Shown here: positions 51,143 to 59,562 of the stretch, piece after piece
How positions within the stretch are numbered: position 1 is the stretch's first letter
How the letters are laid out: the number at the start of each line of letters is the position of its first letter
Assembly: GCA_000381625.1 (NCBI GenBank)
Contig: KB906767.1
Span: 2,706,629-2,770,628, forward strand
Length of the DNA stretch: 64,000 nucleotides
Source of the DNA: Bryobacterales bacterium KBS 96
GTDB lineage: Bacteria > Acidobacteriota > Terriglobia > Bryobacterales > Bryobacteraceae
Direction of reading: 5' to 3'
The notes under the pieces: model-generated
Databases searched by the model: none
What the model was told of the DNA's origin: nothing
Seen by the model: only the letters and a program-made list of their open reading frames with translations
Position numbers and translations under genes: made by a program

Positions 51143-53356
51143 CTACTGCCTCTCGAACGTCACAGCCGTACTGTCGTAATCGCCCGTCAGGTTGAACTCG
51201 ATCCCGTGATTCATCAGGTACGAGCCACTGTAAGTTTCGTGTTTCTCGACCAGCTTGTCATCGATCGTCTTCACGCGATAAATCGCGTTCGCATCGAGCC
51301 CTCGCAAATGAACCGCCGGCATCGGATTCCGAAACTGCTGCGAATGCAGAAACGCGAACACCACCGCCTGCTTTCCATCCCGCGCAACGTATTCATTCGC
51401 CGTAAACTCGCCTTCGCGCGGCGAGAACAGCCGGTACAAATTCCCCATCTGCACCGTCTCGCGAATGCTCTTGTAATACGAGATCATCTTCGTCGCCAGA
51501 TCGAACTCCTCCGGCGACCATTTGTTCAGATTCGCTCCGATTCCAAGCGATCCTTGCATCGCGACCAGGAAACGGAACTTCAGCGGCGTGCTGCGGCCAT
51601 TGAAATTGGGGACATCCGTCACCCAGGCCATCATCACCTTGGGTGAATACGCATACGTAAAGCCTTCCTGAATCTTCAGCCGGTCGAGCGCCTCGGTATT
51701 GTCCGAAGTCCAGACTTCGTCCGTCCGCTTCAGCACTCCCAAATCCACCCGGCCTCCGCCTCCCGAGCACGATTCAATCTCGAGCCCTGGATGTTTCTGC
51801 CGCAGACGATCCATGATGTCGTACACATTGCGAACGTATTTGATCCAGATTTCCTTCTGTTCCGCGATCGGAACTTCCGGCCAGCCCGGCTCGGAGAAAT
51901 GCCGGTTCATGTCCCATTTGATGAACTTGATGTTGTTCTCGGAGAGCATCTTGTCAATGGCGTTGAAAATGTAATCTCTTACGTCGTCGCGCGCCATGTT
52001 CAGCACAAGCTGATTCCGCGCCTCGCTTCGCGGCCGGCCCGGAAAGTGCATGGCCCAGTCCGGGTGTTTGCGATAGAGATCGCTATCCGGATTCACCATC
52101 TCGGGCTCAAACCAGAGGCCGAAATCCATGCCGAGCTGATTCACATACCGGATCAGCGGCCCCAATCCGTTAGGAAACTTCTGTTTGTTCACCACCCAAT
52201 CGCCCAGGCCCGCATGATCGTTGTTCCGGGCGCCAAACCAGCCGTCATCCATCACGAACCGCTCCACGCCAATCTTCGCGGCCTTCTCGGCAAGCGTCTT
52301 CTGGCCTGCTTCGTCCACGCTGAATTCGGTGGCTTCCCAGGAATTGTAGAGAACCGGCCGGACGTGCGGATGCTCATGGTCCGGCAGAATCTCATTCAAC
52401 TCCAAGCGGTAAAGAGAATTCGATACGCCTCCGAAACCGCCGTCGCTGTATCCGGCGTAATACTCGGGCGTGTCGAGATGTTCACCGGGCTTCAACGGAT
52501 AGCTGAAATCGAAATCGTTATAGCCTCCGGTGATGCGCACCTGGTGCATGGGAGTTTCTTCCACCACCATCTTCCAGTTACCGCTCCAGCCAAGCGCGCC
52601 GAACCATACCTGCCCATGTTGCTGGTCGGCGCTCCCTCCTTTGTCGATCGCAAACCAAGGATAAAGCTGGTGGCTAGTGTTGCCGCGCCGGCTTTCCAGC
52701 ACCACTTTGCCTTGCCGGATAGGTTCCTGCTGCAACTGGTCCTCTCCGGCCCAACGGCCCGCGGCATAAGTCAGCCGGTATTGTTCGTTGCGGGGTAAAT
52801 ACCAGACGCCGGACTGCGCGCTCTCGAGCGTCACCACCTGTTTCGTGTGATTCTCAATCGTTGAACTTTTGCGGATGATGTCCTCTTCCGGATACACACG
52901 ATAGATCAGCGTGACGGTCAGGTTGTACTTGATGTCTTTGCACGTCAGCCGCAGGGTATTGCCTTCGATCTGCTGGCTGTCGTACTTCAACACCAGATCT
53001 CGCACACCGTCCGCGAGCGTCACTTTCAGCGAAGGTTCCGTGTAAAGACGGCCTCCCCAGCCCGGATACTCTAAATTGGTCGTCGTCGCGCTCGAATCGA
53101 ACGACGCCCACTCGGGATTCGAATGTGCGGGAGCCAGATCTTCATCCCGCGTCAGCTTCTCGCCCCAATACATGTTCTGCAATTCGCCATTTTCGTTGAC
53201 CCCAACGACGTACGTTGTGTGTTCGGTTTCAAGAAACCAGGCCTTCTGAGTAGGCGAGTAATGAACGGCATCGGCTGCATTCGCGGCGGAGCAGACGCCC
53301 AGAATCGCGGCTGTGAGAAGGAAAAACGGTCTCGTAAAGAAAAGCTTGTTCTTCAT
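51143..53356 (-). CDS. Secreted GH36 alpha-galactosidase
   Basis: 737 aa. A signal peptide (MKNKLFFTRPFFLLTAAILG, cleavage near ANA) is followed by the GH36 N-terminal beta-sandwich (about 30-320) and the catalytic barrel (320-650). The nucleophile is D482 in IKWDMNRHF and the acid/base is D552 in WTSDNTEA. CSGGGGRVDLGVL and ERFVMDDGWFGARN are further GH36 blocks. It should release terminal alpha-galactose from oligosaccharides in the periplasm or outside. galT lies 3.4 kb downstream on the opposite strand, so galactose use is likely though they are not one operon. Confidence 0.94.
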   Translation of the reverse strand: MKNKLFFTRPFFLLTAAILGVCSAANAADAVHYSPTQKAWFLETEHTTYVVGVNENGELQNMYWGEKLTRDEDLAPAHSNPEWASFDSSATTTNLEYPGWGGRLYTEPSLKVTLADGVRDLVLKYDSQQIEGNTLRLTCKDIKYNLTVTLIYRVYPEEDIIRKSSTIENHTKQVVTLESAQSGVWYLPRNEQYRLTYAAGRWAGEDQLQQEPIRQGKVVLESRRGNTSHQLYPWFAIDKGGSADQQHGQVWFGALGWSGNWKMVVEETPMHQVRITGGYNDFDFSYPLKPGEHLDTPEYYAGYSDGGFGGVSNSLYRLELNEILPDHEHPHVRPVLYNSWEATEFSVDEAGQKTLAEKAAKIGVERFVMDDGWFGARNNDHAGLGDWVVNKQKFPNGLGPLIRYVNQLGMDFGLWFEPEMVNPDSDLYRKHPDWAMHFPGRPRSEARNQLVLNMARDDVRDYIFNAIDKMLSENNIKFIKWDMNRHFSEPGWPEVPIAEQKEIWIKYVRNVYDIMDRLRQKHPGLEIESCSGGGGRVDLGVLKRTDEVWTSDNTEALDRLKIQEGFTYAYSPKVMMAWVTDVPNFNGRSTPLKFRFLVAMQGSLGIGANLNKWSPEEFDLATKMISYYKSIRETVQMGNLYRLFSPREGEFTANEYVARDGKQAVVFAFLHSQQFRNPMPAVHLRGLDANAIYRVKTIDDKLVEKHETYSGSYLMNHGIEFNLTGDYDSTAVTFERQ

Positions 53357-53669
53357 GGCAGACGGGCTTCGTCTATCTTACCCGTGAGCCGAAGCGTGTA
53401 TCGAATGAGGATTGCGGACCGAAGGCGATGAAAATCATTGAAGCCGTCGAGGCATGCCTCGACCCTACAACAGAGAACGCTTTCGTGTAACGGACGGGCA
53501 TGGCCGGCCCGAGCGTGATTCCCGGTTCCCTTTCCCGGCGCTCACAAACTAGCTACACTTGAAGTATGGCGACTCCTTCCGCAGCTCGCCCGTCCCTCTT
53601 CGGCAGCGACTAACGATCTCTCCTCCCGCGGCCATTTCCTTCTCCAGCAAATTTTTGAGGTGAATAGTT
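53357..53669. other. Intergenic region with palindromic repeat, divergent promoters expected
   Basis: 313 bases between the divergent GH36 and aminotransferase genes. It holds a perfect 18-bp palindrome GTCGAGGCATGCCTCGAC at 53446-53463 followed by CCTAC, which shares its GCATGC centre and tail with the repeat at 39799, and a GGGC-ATGGCCG-GCCC hairpin near 53492. GAGGTG ahead of ATG 53670 is the aminotransferase ribosome site. No clear promoter was found. Confidence 0.45.
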
Positions 53670-55019
53670 ATGTCGATGCAGACTTCGGTTGATCGGCTCC
53701 TGCCGAATCTCGTCACGCCTCTGCCCGGCCCGAAAGCCCGAAGCATCATCGAGCGCGACACCAAGATCATGTCTCCTTCCTACACACGGGGCTATCCGTT
53801 TGTCATGGGCCGCGGCGAAGGAGCCATCGTCGAAGATGTCGACGGCAATCGATTCCTGGATTTCAACGCCGGTATCGCCGTCGTCGCGGCGGGGCACGCC
53901 CATCCCCGGATTGTTGCGGCCATTCAGCGGCAGGCGGCTCAATTCCTGCACATGTCCGGAACCGATTTTTACTACGAAAACATGGTTCGCCTGGCGGAGA
54001 AGCTTGCCACGCTCGTTCCCGGCGACGGTCCGCAGCGTGTTTACTTCGGCAATTCCGGAACCGAGGCAATCGAAGCCGCCATCAAGATGGCGCGCTATCA
54101 CTCCGGCCGCGATCAATTCATCGCGTTCTTCGGCGGCTTCCACGGCCGCACCATGGGCGCGCTGTCTCTCACCGGAAGCAAAGCTGTTCAGCGCAAAGGC
54201 TTCGGCCCCATGCTGCCCGTCCAACACGTTACTTATGCATATTGCTACCGCTGCGCTTATGGCCAGCATCCTGATACGTGCCACGTCGAATGCGTCAAGG
54301 TCATTGAGGATCGTCTTTTCAAGACGATTCTGCCGGCCGAAGAGGTCGCAGCCATTGTCGTCGAGCCGATCCAGGGTGAAGGCGGTTATCTTGTTCCGCC
54401 GCCGAAGTTTCACGAAGAACTCCGGCGCATCGCGGACAAATACGGCATTCTGCTAATCCACGACGAAGTGCAATCCGGCATGGGCCGCACCGGCCGTATG
54501 TTCGCTTCCGAGCATTTCGGCGTGGCCCCCGATATCGTCACAATCGCCAAGGGCATCGCCAGCGGCCTACCTTTGGCGGCCACCGTAGCCCGCGCGGACA
54601 TCATGGACTGGAAACCGGGAGCGCACGCATCCACGTTTGGCGGCAACCCGGTAGCCGTCGAAGCAGCCCTCGCCACTATCGAACTGCTGGAAGAGGACTT
54701 GCTGAGCAACGCAACCGAAATCGGAGCACACATTCTCGGCCGTATCCAAAGTTGGCCTCAGCGGTTCCGCTATGTCGGCGATGTGCGCGGGATCGGGCTC
54801 ATGATCGGCTTTGAACTTGTCAAGGATCAGGAGAGCAAAGAGCGCGCTCCGGAGCTTCGAAATCAACTGGTACATCTTGCCTTCGAACGCGGCCTGCTGA
54901 TTCTCGGCTGCGGGCAGAACAGTATCCGCCTCTGCCCGCCGCTGGTCATCACGAAAGACCAGGCGGACTTTGCTATCGACACACTGGAGCAGTGTCTGGA
55001 CGTGATCTCGGCAACTTGA
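53670..55019 (+). CDS. Class III PLP-dependent aminotransferase, acetylornithine/GABA type
   Basis: 449 aa fold-type I enzyme. Key sites: RVYFGNSGTEAIEAAIKMAR (phosphate cup), FFGGFHGRTMGALSLTGS (ring stacking), VEPIQGEGGY, IHDEVQSGMGRTG, and the Schiff-base lysine K294 in TIAKGIASGLPLAA. The cysteine-rich insert YCYRCAYGQHPDTCHVECVK is typical of the family close to archaeal ornithine aminotransferases and broad racemases. It therefore transfers the omega-amino group of GABA, ornithine or acetylornithine, or racemises an amino acid; the substrate cannot be fixed from sequence. GAGGTG lies eight bases before the ATG. It converges on the brnT/brnA locus, 22 bases away. Confidence 0.88.
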   Translation: MSMQTSVDRLLPNLVTPLPGPKARSIIERDTKIMSPSYTRGYPFVMGRGEGAIVEDVDGNRFLDFNAGIAVVAAGHAHPRIVAAIQRQAAQFLHMSGTDFYYENMVRLAEKLATLVPGDGPQRVYFGNSGTEAIEAAIKMARYHSGRDQFIAFFGGFHGRTMGALSLTGSKAVQRKGFGPMLPVQHVTYAYCYRCAYGQHPDTCHVECVKVIEDRLFKTILPAEEVAAIVVEPIQGEGGYLVPPPKFHEELRRIADKYGILLIHDEVQSGMGRTGRMFASEHFGVAPDIVTIAKGIASGLPLAATVARADIMDWKPGAHASTFGGNPVAVEAALATIELLEEDLLSNATEIGAHILGRIQSWPQRFRYVGDVRGIGLMIGFELVKDQESKERAPELRNQLVHLAFERGLLILGCGQNSIRLCPPLVITKDQADFAIDTLEQCLDVISAT

Positions 55020-55041
55020 CGCCGCTTGGCAGTCCACAGCG

Positions 55042-55344
55042 CTAGCGTGAGCGCTTATCCGCCTCCATGCGCTCTCGAAGGATCTCATTGATCCGGGACA
55101 GGTGCCCCTCGCCTTGCGATCTCAGCCAAGCGAGCACGTCTGCGTCGATGCGGACAGTGGTTTGTTTCTTAATGGGCCGGAAGAATTCGTCGCGGCGCAT
55201 CGCGTGGGCCCATTTTTCCGGCGGAAGCATGGGCGCGTCCGGATCGTTGTCGAGACTGCGGTCCCGGTCTTCATAGAGTTTCCGGGTGCTTTCGCTGATA
55301 TTAATTCCCTTCCTAGAACTGATCGGAGTACGCACTCTGCTCAT
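55042..55344 (-). CDS. brnA: BrnA-like antitoxin with its own start
   Basis: 100 aa from the ATG at 55344. A ribbon-helix-helix DNA-binding domain at the C-terminus (KKQTTVRIDADVLAWLRSQG, then GHLSRINEILRERM) follows a charged N-terminal toxin-binding segment (STRKLYEDRDRSLDNDPDAP). BrnA neutralises BrnT and represses the operon. In the ancestral arrangement this start lies 32 bases inside brnT. The weak AAGG site upstream suggests translational coupling. Confidence 0.75.
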   Translation of the reverse strand: MSRVRTPISSRKGINISESTRKLYEDRDRSLDNDPDAPMLPPEKWAHAMRRDEFFRPIKKQTTVRIDADVLAWLRSQGEGHLSRINEILRERMEADKRSR

Positions 55345-55602
55345 AACGGTCTGCCTTTCGCGCTGGATAATTTCGTGCCCTTCCTTCGATCGATCCACGA
55401 ATACGACGAGAAGGAGAAGCTCGGAATTGGCGTAGCCGATGGCCTGATATCGCACTTCACCCCGTTCGTCTTCGCGGTCTTCGAGGATCACCAGACACGG
55501 ATCCGAAAACACCTGCTTAGCCGTTTCGAAGCTGACGCGATGCTTCGCGAGATTGCGCCGGGCTTTCTCCGACCTCCAGGTGAATTCGACATCCACGCCC
55601 AT
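55042..55602 (-). CDS. brnT: BrnT-BrnA toxin-antitoxin read as one frameshift-fused frame
   Basis: 186 codons continuous. Residues 3-79 are BrnT: VEFTWRSEKARRNLAKHRVS, GEVRYQAIGYANS and LLVVFVDRSKEGHEI. BrnT is a RelE-fold ribonuclease toxin. In this frame the expected ISARKA-type end is missing; one frame over, the sequence reads ARKADRYEQSAYSDQF and stops at 55313. Adding back one base near 55361-55368 restores a 96-residue toxin. As the sequence stands, the toxin body is joined directly to the whole antitoxin (from residue 87). Whether the fused protein is made, and is active, is unknown. An unusual operator overlaps the start. Confidence 0.8.
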   Translation of the reverse strand: MGVDVEFTWRSEKARRNLAKHRVSFETAKQVFSDPCLVILEDREDERGEVRYQAIGYANSELLLLVVFVDRSKEGHEIIQRERQTVMSRVRTPISSRKGINISESTRKLYEDRDRSLDNDPDAPMLPPEKWAHAMRRDEFFRPIKKQTTVRIDADVLAWLRSQGEGHLSRINEILRERMEADKRSR

Positions 55603-55631
55603 TGTGTAGCTACAAATATGTAGCTACACAA
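55602..55631. promoter_or_regulatory. brnTA operator with double palindrome
   Basis: A perfect inverted repeat with 13-base arms, TTGTGTAGCTACA and TGTAGCTACACAA, and a four-base AATA centre. Each arm contains the self-complementary TGTAGCTACA (55605-55614 and 55619-55628). It touches the brnT start codon. BrnA family antitoxins autorepress through ribbon-helix-helix binding to such symmetric sites, so this is probably its operator. Confidence 0.7.
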
Positions 55632-55687
55632 GAGGGCACTTGGCGGATTCAGCGGCGGCACATCAGGCGCCGCCGCTAAACTAAAGC

Positions 55688-56299
55688 GTGCCTCAGCCTT
55701 CCGGATCAATAGATACAACGCTTTCCAAGCTGCCCGTCCTCGACGTCGGCTGTGGCATTAACAAATTCCCCGGATCGATCGGCCTTGATCGCAGCTCCCG
55801 CACACGCGCCGACATCGTCGCCGATCTCGACCGCTTTCCCTATCCATTTCGCGACAATTCCTTTCGAGAGATCCGCGTTATTCATGTCATCGAGCATGTC
55901 GGCGACATTATCCGCATGATGGAAGAACTCCACCGGCTCCTCGCGCCGAACGGGCGCGTCGTCATCGCGACGCCCCACTATACGGATTTCAGTTCATTCT
56001 GCGATCCCACGCACCGCTGGCACCTGAACAGCTATTCGCTGCGCTATTTCGGCGAGAACCACGGCGGGTTCGGATATTATTCCGCCACGCGATTTCGTGA
56101 GATTTCCGTTCGCGTCCGGCTACTTGCATTGTGGCGGTATCTCGGATTTGAATTCCTGGTGAACCGGTTCCCTCATTTCCGCCGGTTTTGGGAGTTCTAT
56201 CTCTGTTACACGATCCGCGGCAAAGTCATCGAATGGGATCTTCAGGCGATCAAGGAGACAGAGGCTTCCTCCATCCGCGGCAGCTCCTCTGGAAATTGA
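55688..56299 (+). CDS. Class I SAM-dependent methyltransferase
   Basis: 203 aa from a GTG. Motif I is VLDVGCGINKFPGSIGLDRS (17-36), motif II is IVADLDRFPYPF, the post-II block is REIRVIHVIEHVGDIIRMME, and LAPNGRVVIATPHYTD corresponds to motifs III/IV. This is the Methyltransf_11 type, in a form often seen in polysaccharide or lipid modification clusters. A long helical C-terminus follows. Its TGA overlaps the TTG start of YraN. It diverges from the brnTA operator with 85 bases between starts. The acceptor is unknown. Confidence 0.87.
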   Translation: MPQPSGSIDTTLSKLPVLDVGCGINKFPGSIGLDRSSRTRADIVADLDRFPYPFRDNSFREIRVIHVIEHVGDIIRMMEELHRLLAPNGRVVIATPHYTDFSSFCDPTHRWHLNSYSLRYFGENHGGFGYYSATRFREISVRVRLLALWRYLGFEFLVNRFPHFRRFWEFYLCYTIRGKVIEWDLQAIKETEASSIRGSSSGN

Positions 56300-56709
56300 C
56301 GGACGCCACCCGGCAACTCCGGCAGCGTCAGCTATTGACCGCGGATCAGGCATTGGGGCGCCAGGGGGAAGACATGGCGCATCGATATCTCCGCAGCAAG
56401 GGCCTGCAGATTATGACGCGCAACTTCCGGCTGCCGGATGGCAGCGGCGAGATTGATATCGTCGCCCGGCTGGCCGAAACGCTCATCTTTGTTGAAGTGA
56501 AGGCCAGGCGCAGCTCGGCTTACGGCGCTCCCGAACGCGCCGTCGATCCCGAAAAACAGAAGCGCATTATTCGTGCTGCCCGATCGTACGTGCTGCGCTG
56601 CGGCGCCGATTGGAGCCGGGTCCGATTCGATATAATCTCTATCGTCTTCACGAGCCCGCCTTCCATCACGCACTACGAAGACGCGTTCTTCCCCAAGCGA
56701 ACGATATAA
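56296..56709 (+). CDS. YraN/UPF0102 family endonuclease-like protein
   Basis: 137 aa from a TTG that overlaps the methyltransferase stop (TTGA). The UPF0102 pattern is complete: ALGRQGEDMAHRYLRSKGLQ, then RNFRLPDGSGEIDIVARL, FVEVKARRSSAYG (the D-x-E-x-K nuclease core) and EKQKRIIRAARSYV. This is a restriction-endonuclease fold linked to Holliday-junction-like nucleases, with no proven reaction in most species. The longer in-frame ATG at 56188 would overlap the previous gene by 112 bases. galT follows on the same strand. Confidence 0.85.
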   Translation: MTDATRQLRQRQLLTADQALGRQGEDMAHRYLRSKGLQIMTRNFRLPDGSGEIDIVARLAETLIFVEVKARRSSAYGAPERAVDPEKQKRIIRAARSYVLRCGADWSRVRFDIISIVFTSPPSITHYEDAFFPKRTI

Positions 56710-56769
56710 TTGCGGAGTTCCGCTTCATTTGGAATTACTTCCCGCATAGTGGATGAGGTTTAACGGAGA

Positions 56770-57768
56770 TTGCCTGAGTTTCGAAAAGAACCGGTCACCG
56801 GTCGATGGGTCATTGTGTCCACGGATCGCGCCAAACGGCCCCGCGATTTCATCCGCACGCAAGTTGTCGTCCAGAAGAAAGGGATTTGCCCGTTTTGCCC
56901 TGGAAATGAGAACCGTACCCCACCCGAAATTCTTGCGTTTCGCGCGCACGGCGGCCCAAACCAGCCCGGCTGGACTACGCGCGTCATTCCGAACAAATTC
57001 CCCGCGCTGCGTGTCGAGGGCGACTTCGATCGTGAGCCCGACGGTCTTTACGACCGCATGAACGGAATCGGCGCCCATGAAGTCATCATCGATTGCCCGG
57101 AACATATAGCCTCGCTTGGCGAAACCACCGACACGAATACCGCCAACGTGTTCTGGGCTTTTCGAGAGCGTTTGGCAGACCTGAAGAACGACGTTCGCCT
57201 TAAATACACCCTCCTGTTTAAAAATCACGGCGAGCCCGCGGGAGCATCAATCGAACACAGCCATTCACAATTGATTGCGCTACCGATTATCCCAATGGCG
57301 GTTCAGGAAGAGTTGGATGGCTCCAGGCGTTACTTCGATCTCCATGATCGCTGCGTTTTCTGCGACATCATTCGCCAGGAGCGGCGGGATGGTAAACGAG
57401 TCGTACATGAGGACGAAGACGTAATCGTGCTCGCGCCGTATGCCTCCCGCTTTCCATTTGAGCTATGGATTCTGCCCCGGCGGCATGCCTCGCATCTGGA
57501 GTTTGCCCCGGCCGAAATCTACCGCGGTCTCGCCTCGACGCTCGGCAGATTGCTGCGGAAGATCGATCGCGCACTCGAGTGCCCCGCCTATAACTTTGTG
57601 CTGCACAACGGCACAATGAAAGAAACCGATTCGCCCAGCTACCATTGGCACCTCGAAATTATTCCGCGCTTGACTCGCGTCGCCGGCTTTGAATGGGGAA
57701 GCGGGTTCTATATCAATCCAACCACTCCGGAAGAAGCGGCCAGTTTCCTGCGCGATACGATCGCCTGA
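56770..57768 (+). CDS. galT: Galactose-1-phosphate uridylyltransferase
   Basis: 332 aa from a TTG. HIT-superfamily nucleotidyltransferase of the Leloir pathway, exchanging UDP between UDP-glucose and galactose-1-phosphate. The zinc pair CPFC lies at 40-43, and the active site is IEHSHSQL (H163, H165, Q167), H165 being the likely covalent nucleophile. The second domain has FELWILPRRHASHLEFAP. GAGG occurs ~14 bases before the TTG, so the ribosome site is poor. No galK or galE is adjacent. The secreted alpha-galactosidase at 51143 could supply galactose. Confidence 0.93.
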   Translation: MPEFRKEPVTGRWVIVSTDRAKRPRDFIRTQVVVQKKGICPFCPGNENRTPPEILAFRAHGGPNQPGWTTRVIPNKFPALRVEGDFDREPDGLYDRMNGIGAHEVIIDCPEHIASLGETTDTNTANVFWAFRERLADLKNDVRLKYTLLFKNHGEPAGASIEHSHSQLIALPIIPMAVQEELDGSRRYFDLHDRCVFCDIIRQERRDGKRVVHEDEDVIVLAPYASRFPFELWILPRRHASHLEFAPAEIYRGLASTLGRLLRKIDRALECPAYNFVLHNGTMKETDSPSYHWHLEIIPRLTRVAGFEWGSGFYINPTTPEEAASFLRDTIA

Positions 57769-57786
57769 CGCTATCGCTCCGTGGCT

Positions 57787-59238
57787 TTACGTTTCGAGCA
57801 GAACCCACGTGTCTTCCTGCTCCCAGCAGGCAACGTGGTGCGGAACATAGAGCACACCGTGCCCTTGCGGGCACAAAAATTCGGTTCCGGCCCAGTCGAG
57901 AAGCAGACAGCCAGGGCATCCGATCTGAATCGGCAGGCCAAGCAAGCGCTGGCAGACCCGGCACCGAGCGCGCTGATCGGAAATCGAGGCCAGCAGGACG
58001 GCGTTGCAACCCACAATGTAGAACCACATCAGAGCAGGTCCGCCGAGCGCTTCGCTCATTGTTTGTCTTGTCCCGGCGACAAACAACTCCAGCCCGACGA
58101 TAAATACAAGCAGCAAGGCCAGCAGCGTCTTCACAAAGAAGAACTTCCACCACCGCCAGTTCTTCGACGGCAGCCAATCCGCGACGTTGTTCAGACGCAT
58201 CCAGCGCGGGCCGTGCGCAAGAACGGCGAGCACCATAGCCAGAAAGCACGCCGCCGCGAATATGGAAATAGGCGCCCTCTGAGCGTCCGGCAGAAAGACC
58301 GCGTGGGGAGCGGTGCTGACAAACGCATAGCCTTCGCCCTCCGCCGCCTGAGCAAGCTCGCGTTCGAGCGCGCTCGTGGAGACGTGCGGCCGGCAATGAA
58401 CAACAAGCAGCCCTCCAGCCTCATCGTCCATCGGCTGAAGCCGGTAGATGCCGATTGCTGGTGAAAGAAACCAGGCGTTTACGGGCAGGATGCCCGCAAC
58501 CACCTCGGCTCGGCCTTTGATCAGCAGTCGGGTTCCAATAATTTGCGAATCGCCATGGAGTTGCTTCTCCCAGAAAGCATGCGACAAATACACGGCTGGC
58601 TGTGTATCGCCGCCAGCCGAATGGGATGCCGCGGGCGCAATGGCAACACCGAGCACATCGAAGAGATTTGAACTCGCGGTAACAAAAGATGTCGTTACGC
58701 GGCGGCCTCCGGCGATCGCGGAAACTTGTGTTGCAAACGAGGATGAGGCCATCGCGTCGATCAGATGGCTATTCCGTAGCCAAGCCTGCGCAATTTCCTT
58801 GGGAATCCCACGCCGGACAGGCTCCATGCGCCCGGTTCGCGACACGATCGCCATGCGGTCGCCATCCTGGTAGGGCAGCGGAAACAGAACGGTCCGCGTC
58901 GCGGGTAGAAATCCGCTTACAACGAAACAGATGAGGAAAAGCAGCCCTAACGAACTCAGACAGAAGCGCGGCGATCGCAATATCCGCGACAGACGCGACA
59001 GGGCGTGGCCGTCTTCCCGGAATTGCCACCAGGCATCCGCCAGGCTGCCAAATGAACTACAGTACAGCCGCCAGATACTTCGCAGCTCTCCCTTTTCGAT
59101 TTCCGGCGCTCTCGACTGATGCCATATTTCCGACAGCCACTCGCGCCTCCAGTCGCGGCGCAGGGAGCTTGGCGCCAAAACACTCGCTATATAAACGATG
59201 GCCCGGCAAGGGATGAGAACCACTTCCAGTAAGCGCAT
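57787..59238 (-). CDS. PadR-linked MacB-like half-permease with Cys-rich (zinc-ribbon-like) tail
   Basis: 483 aa. The N-terminal RRDWRREWLSEIWHQSR resembles the prefix segment of ADOP permeases. A helix (about 91-110) and a MacB_PCD-like periplasmic domain follow (RTVLFPLPYQDGDRMAIVSR; SNLFDVLGVAIAPAASHSAG; VYLSHAFWEKQL). Further helices lie at about 324-345, 368-388 and 401-420. It then ends not with the usual FtsX tail but with CRVCQRLLGLPIQIGCPGC and LCPQGHGVLYVPHH, two CxxC pairs plus CxxGH that suggest a zinc ribbon. There is no second permease half. A PadR gene is 18 bases upstream. Function unknown; it may be a sensor or degenerate ADOP derivative. Confidence 0.65.
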   Translation of the reverse strand: MRLLEVVLIPCRAIVYIASVLAPSSLRRDWRREWLSEIWHQSRAPEIEKGELRSIWRLYCSSFGSLADAWWQFREDGHALSRLSRILRSPRFCLSSLGLLFLICFVVSGFLPATRTVLFPLPYQDGDRMAIVSRTGRMEPVRRGIPKEIAQAWLRNSHLIDAMASSSFATQVSAIAGGRRVTTSFVTASSNLFDVLGVAIAPAASHSAGGDTQPAVYLSHAFWEKQLHGDSQIIGTRLLIKGRAEVVAGILPVNAWFLSPAIGIYRLQPMDDEAGGLLVVHCRPHVSTSALERELAQAAEGEGYAFVSTAPHAVFLPDAQRAPISIFAAACFLAMVLAVLAHGPRWMRLNNVADWLPSKNWRWWKFFFVKTLLALLLVFIVGLELFVAGTRQTMSEALGGPALMWFYIVGCNAVLLASISDQRARCRVCQRLLGLPIQIGCPGCLLLDWAGTEFLCPQGHGVLYVPHHVACWEQEDTWVLLET

Positions 59239-59256
59239 CGGATGCCTTATCCCGCG

Positions 59257-59562
59257 TTACTTCTGCACGGGCGTCAATTTCTCAAGGAGAGGATATCTCT
59301 CGATCAGGAGAACCAGCGATTGTCTACCGGCGCGTGTCGTCCGATAATAACGGCGCGCAGGCCGTTCCTCGGCGAGAGCAATCGATTCGTCTTCCCATTT
59401 CCCTGCAACCAGACCGTCCCGCTCCAGCCGCCGGAGCGCCGGATAAACCGTCCCGCTCGGTAGTCCGGTTACGTCCATAATGTCGAACCCGTAGCGGTAG
59501 CCGCAATCGACGGTGCGGAGAATCAAAGCCGCCGTATGCGAAAGCTTTACGTTCTCGTTCAT
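59257..59562 (-). CDS. PadR-family transcriptional regulator
   Basis: 101 aa from the ATG at 59562. A winged helix: SHTAALILRTVDCGYRYGFD, then GLPSGTVYPALRRLERDGLV and RYYRTTRAGRQSLVLL. It is a small PadR-s1 type repressor. The half-permease follows 18 bases downstream, so it most likely controls that gene, the PadR-permease pairing common in Acidobacteria. The open frame continues upstream, but those residues (His/Arg-rich) lie outside the fold. Confidence 0.85.
   Translation of the reverse strand: MNENVKLSHTAALILRTVDCGYRYGFDIMDVTGLPSGTVYPALRRLERDGLVAGKWEDESIALAEERPARRYYRTTRAGRQSLVLLIERYPLLEKLTPVQK

Noticed and set aside
51791-52798. Long open frame antisense to the alpha-galactosidase gene (335 codons)
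   Set aside because: A GC-rich shadow of a gene with clear catalytic motifs on the other strand.
53566-53613. 15-residue open frame (MATPSAARPSLFGSD) before the aminotransferase
   Set aside because: It has no ribosome site, no codon for a specific amino acid run and no terminator/antiterminator pair, so a leader peptide is not supported.
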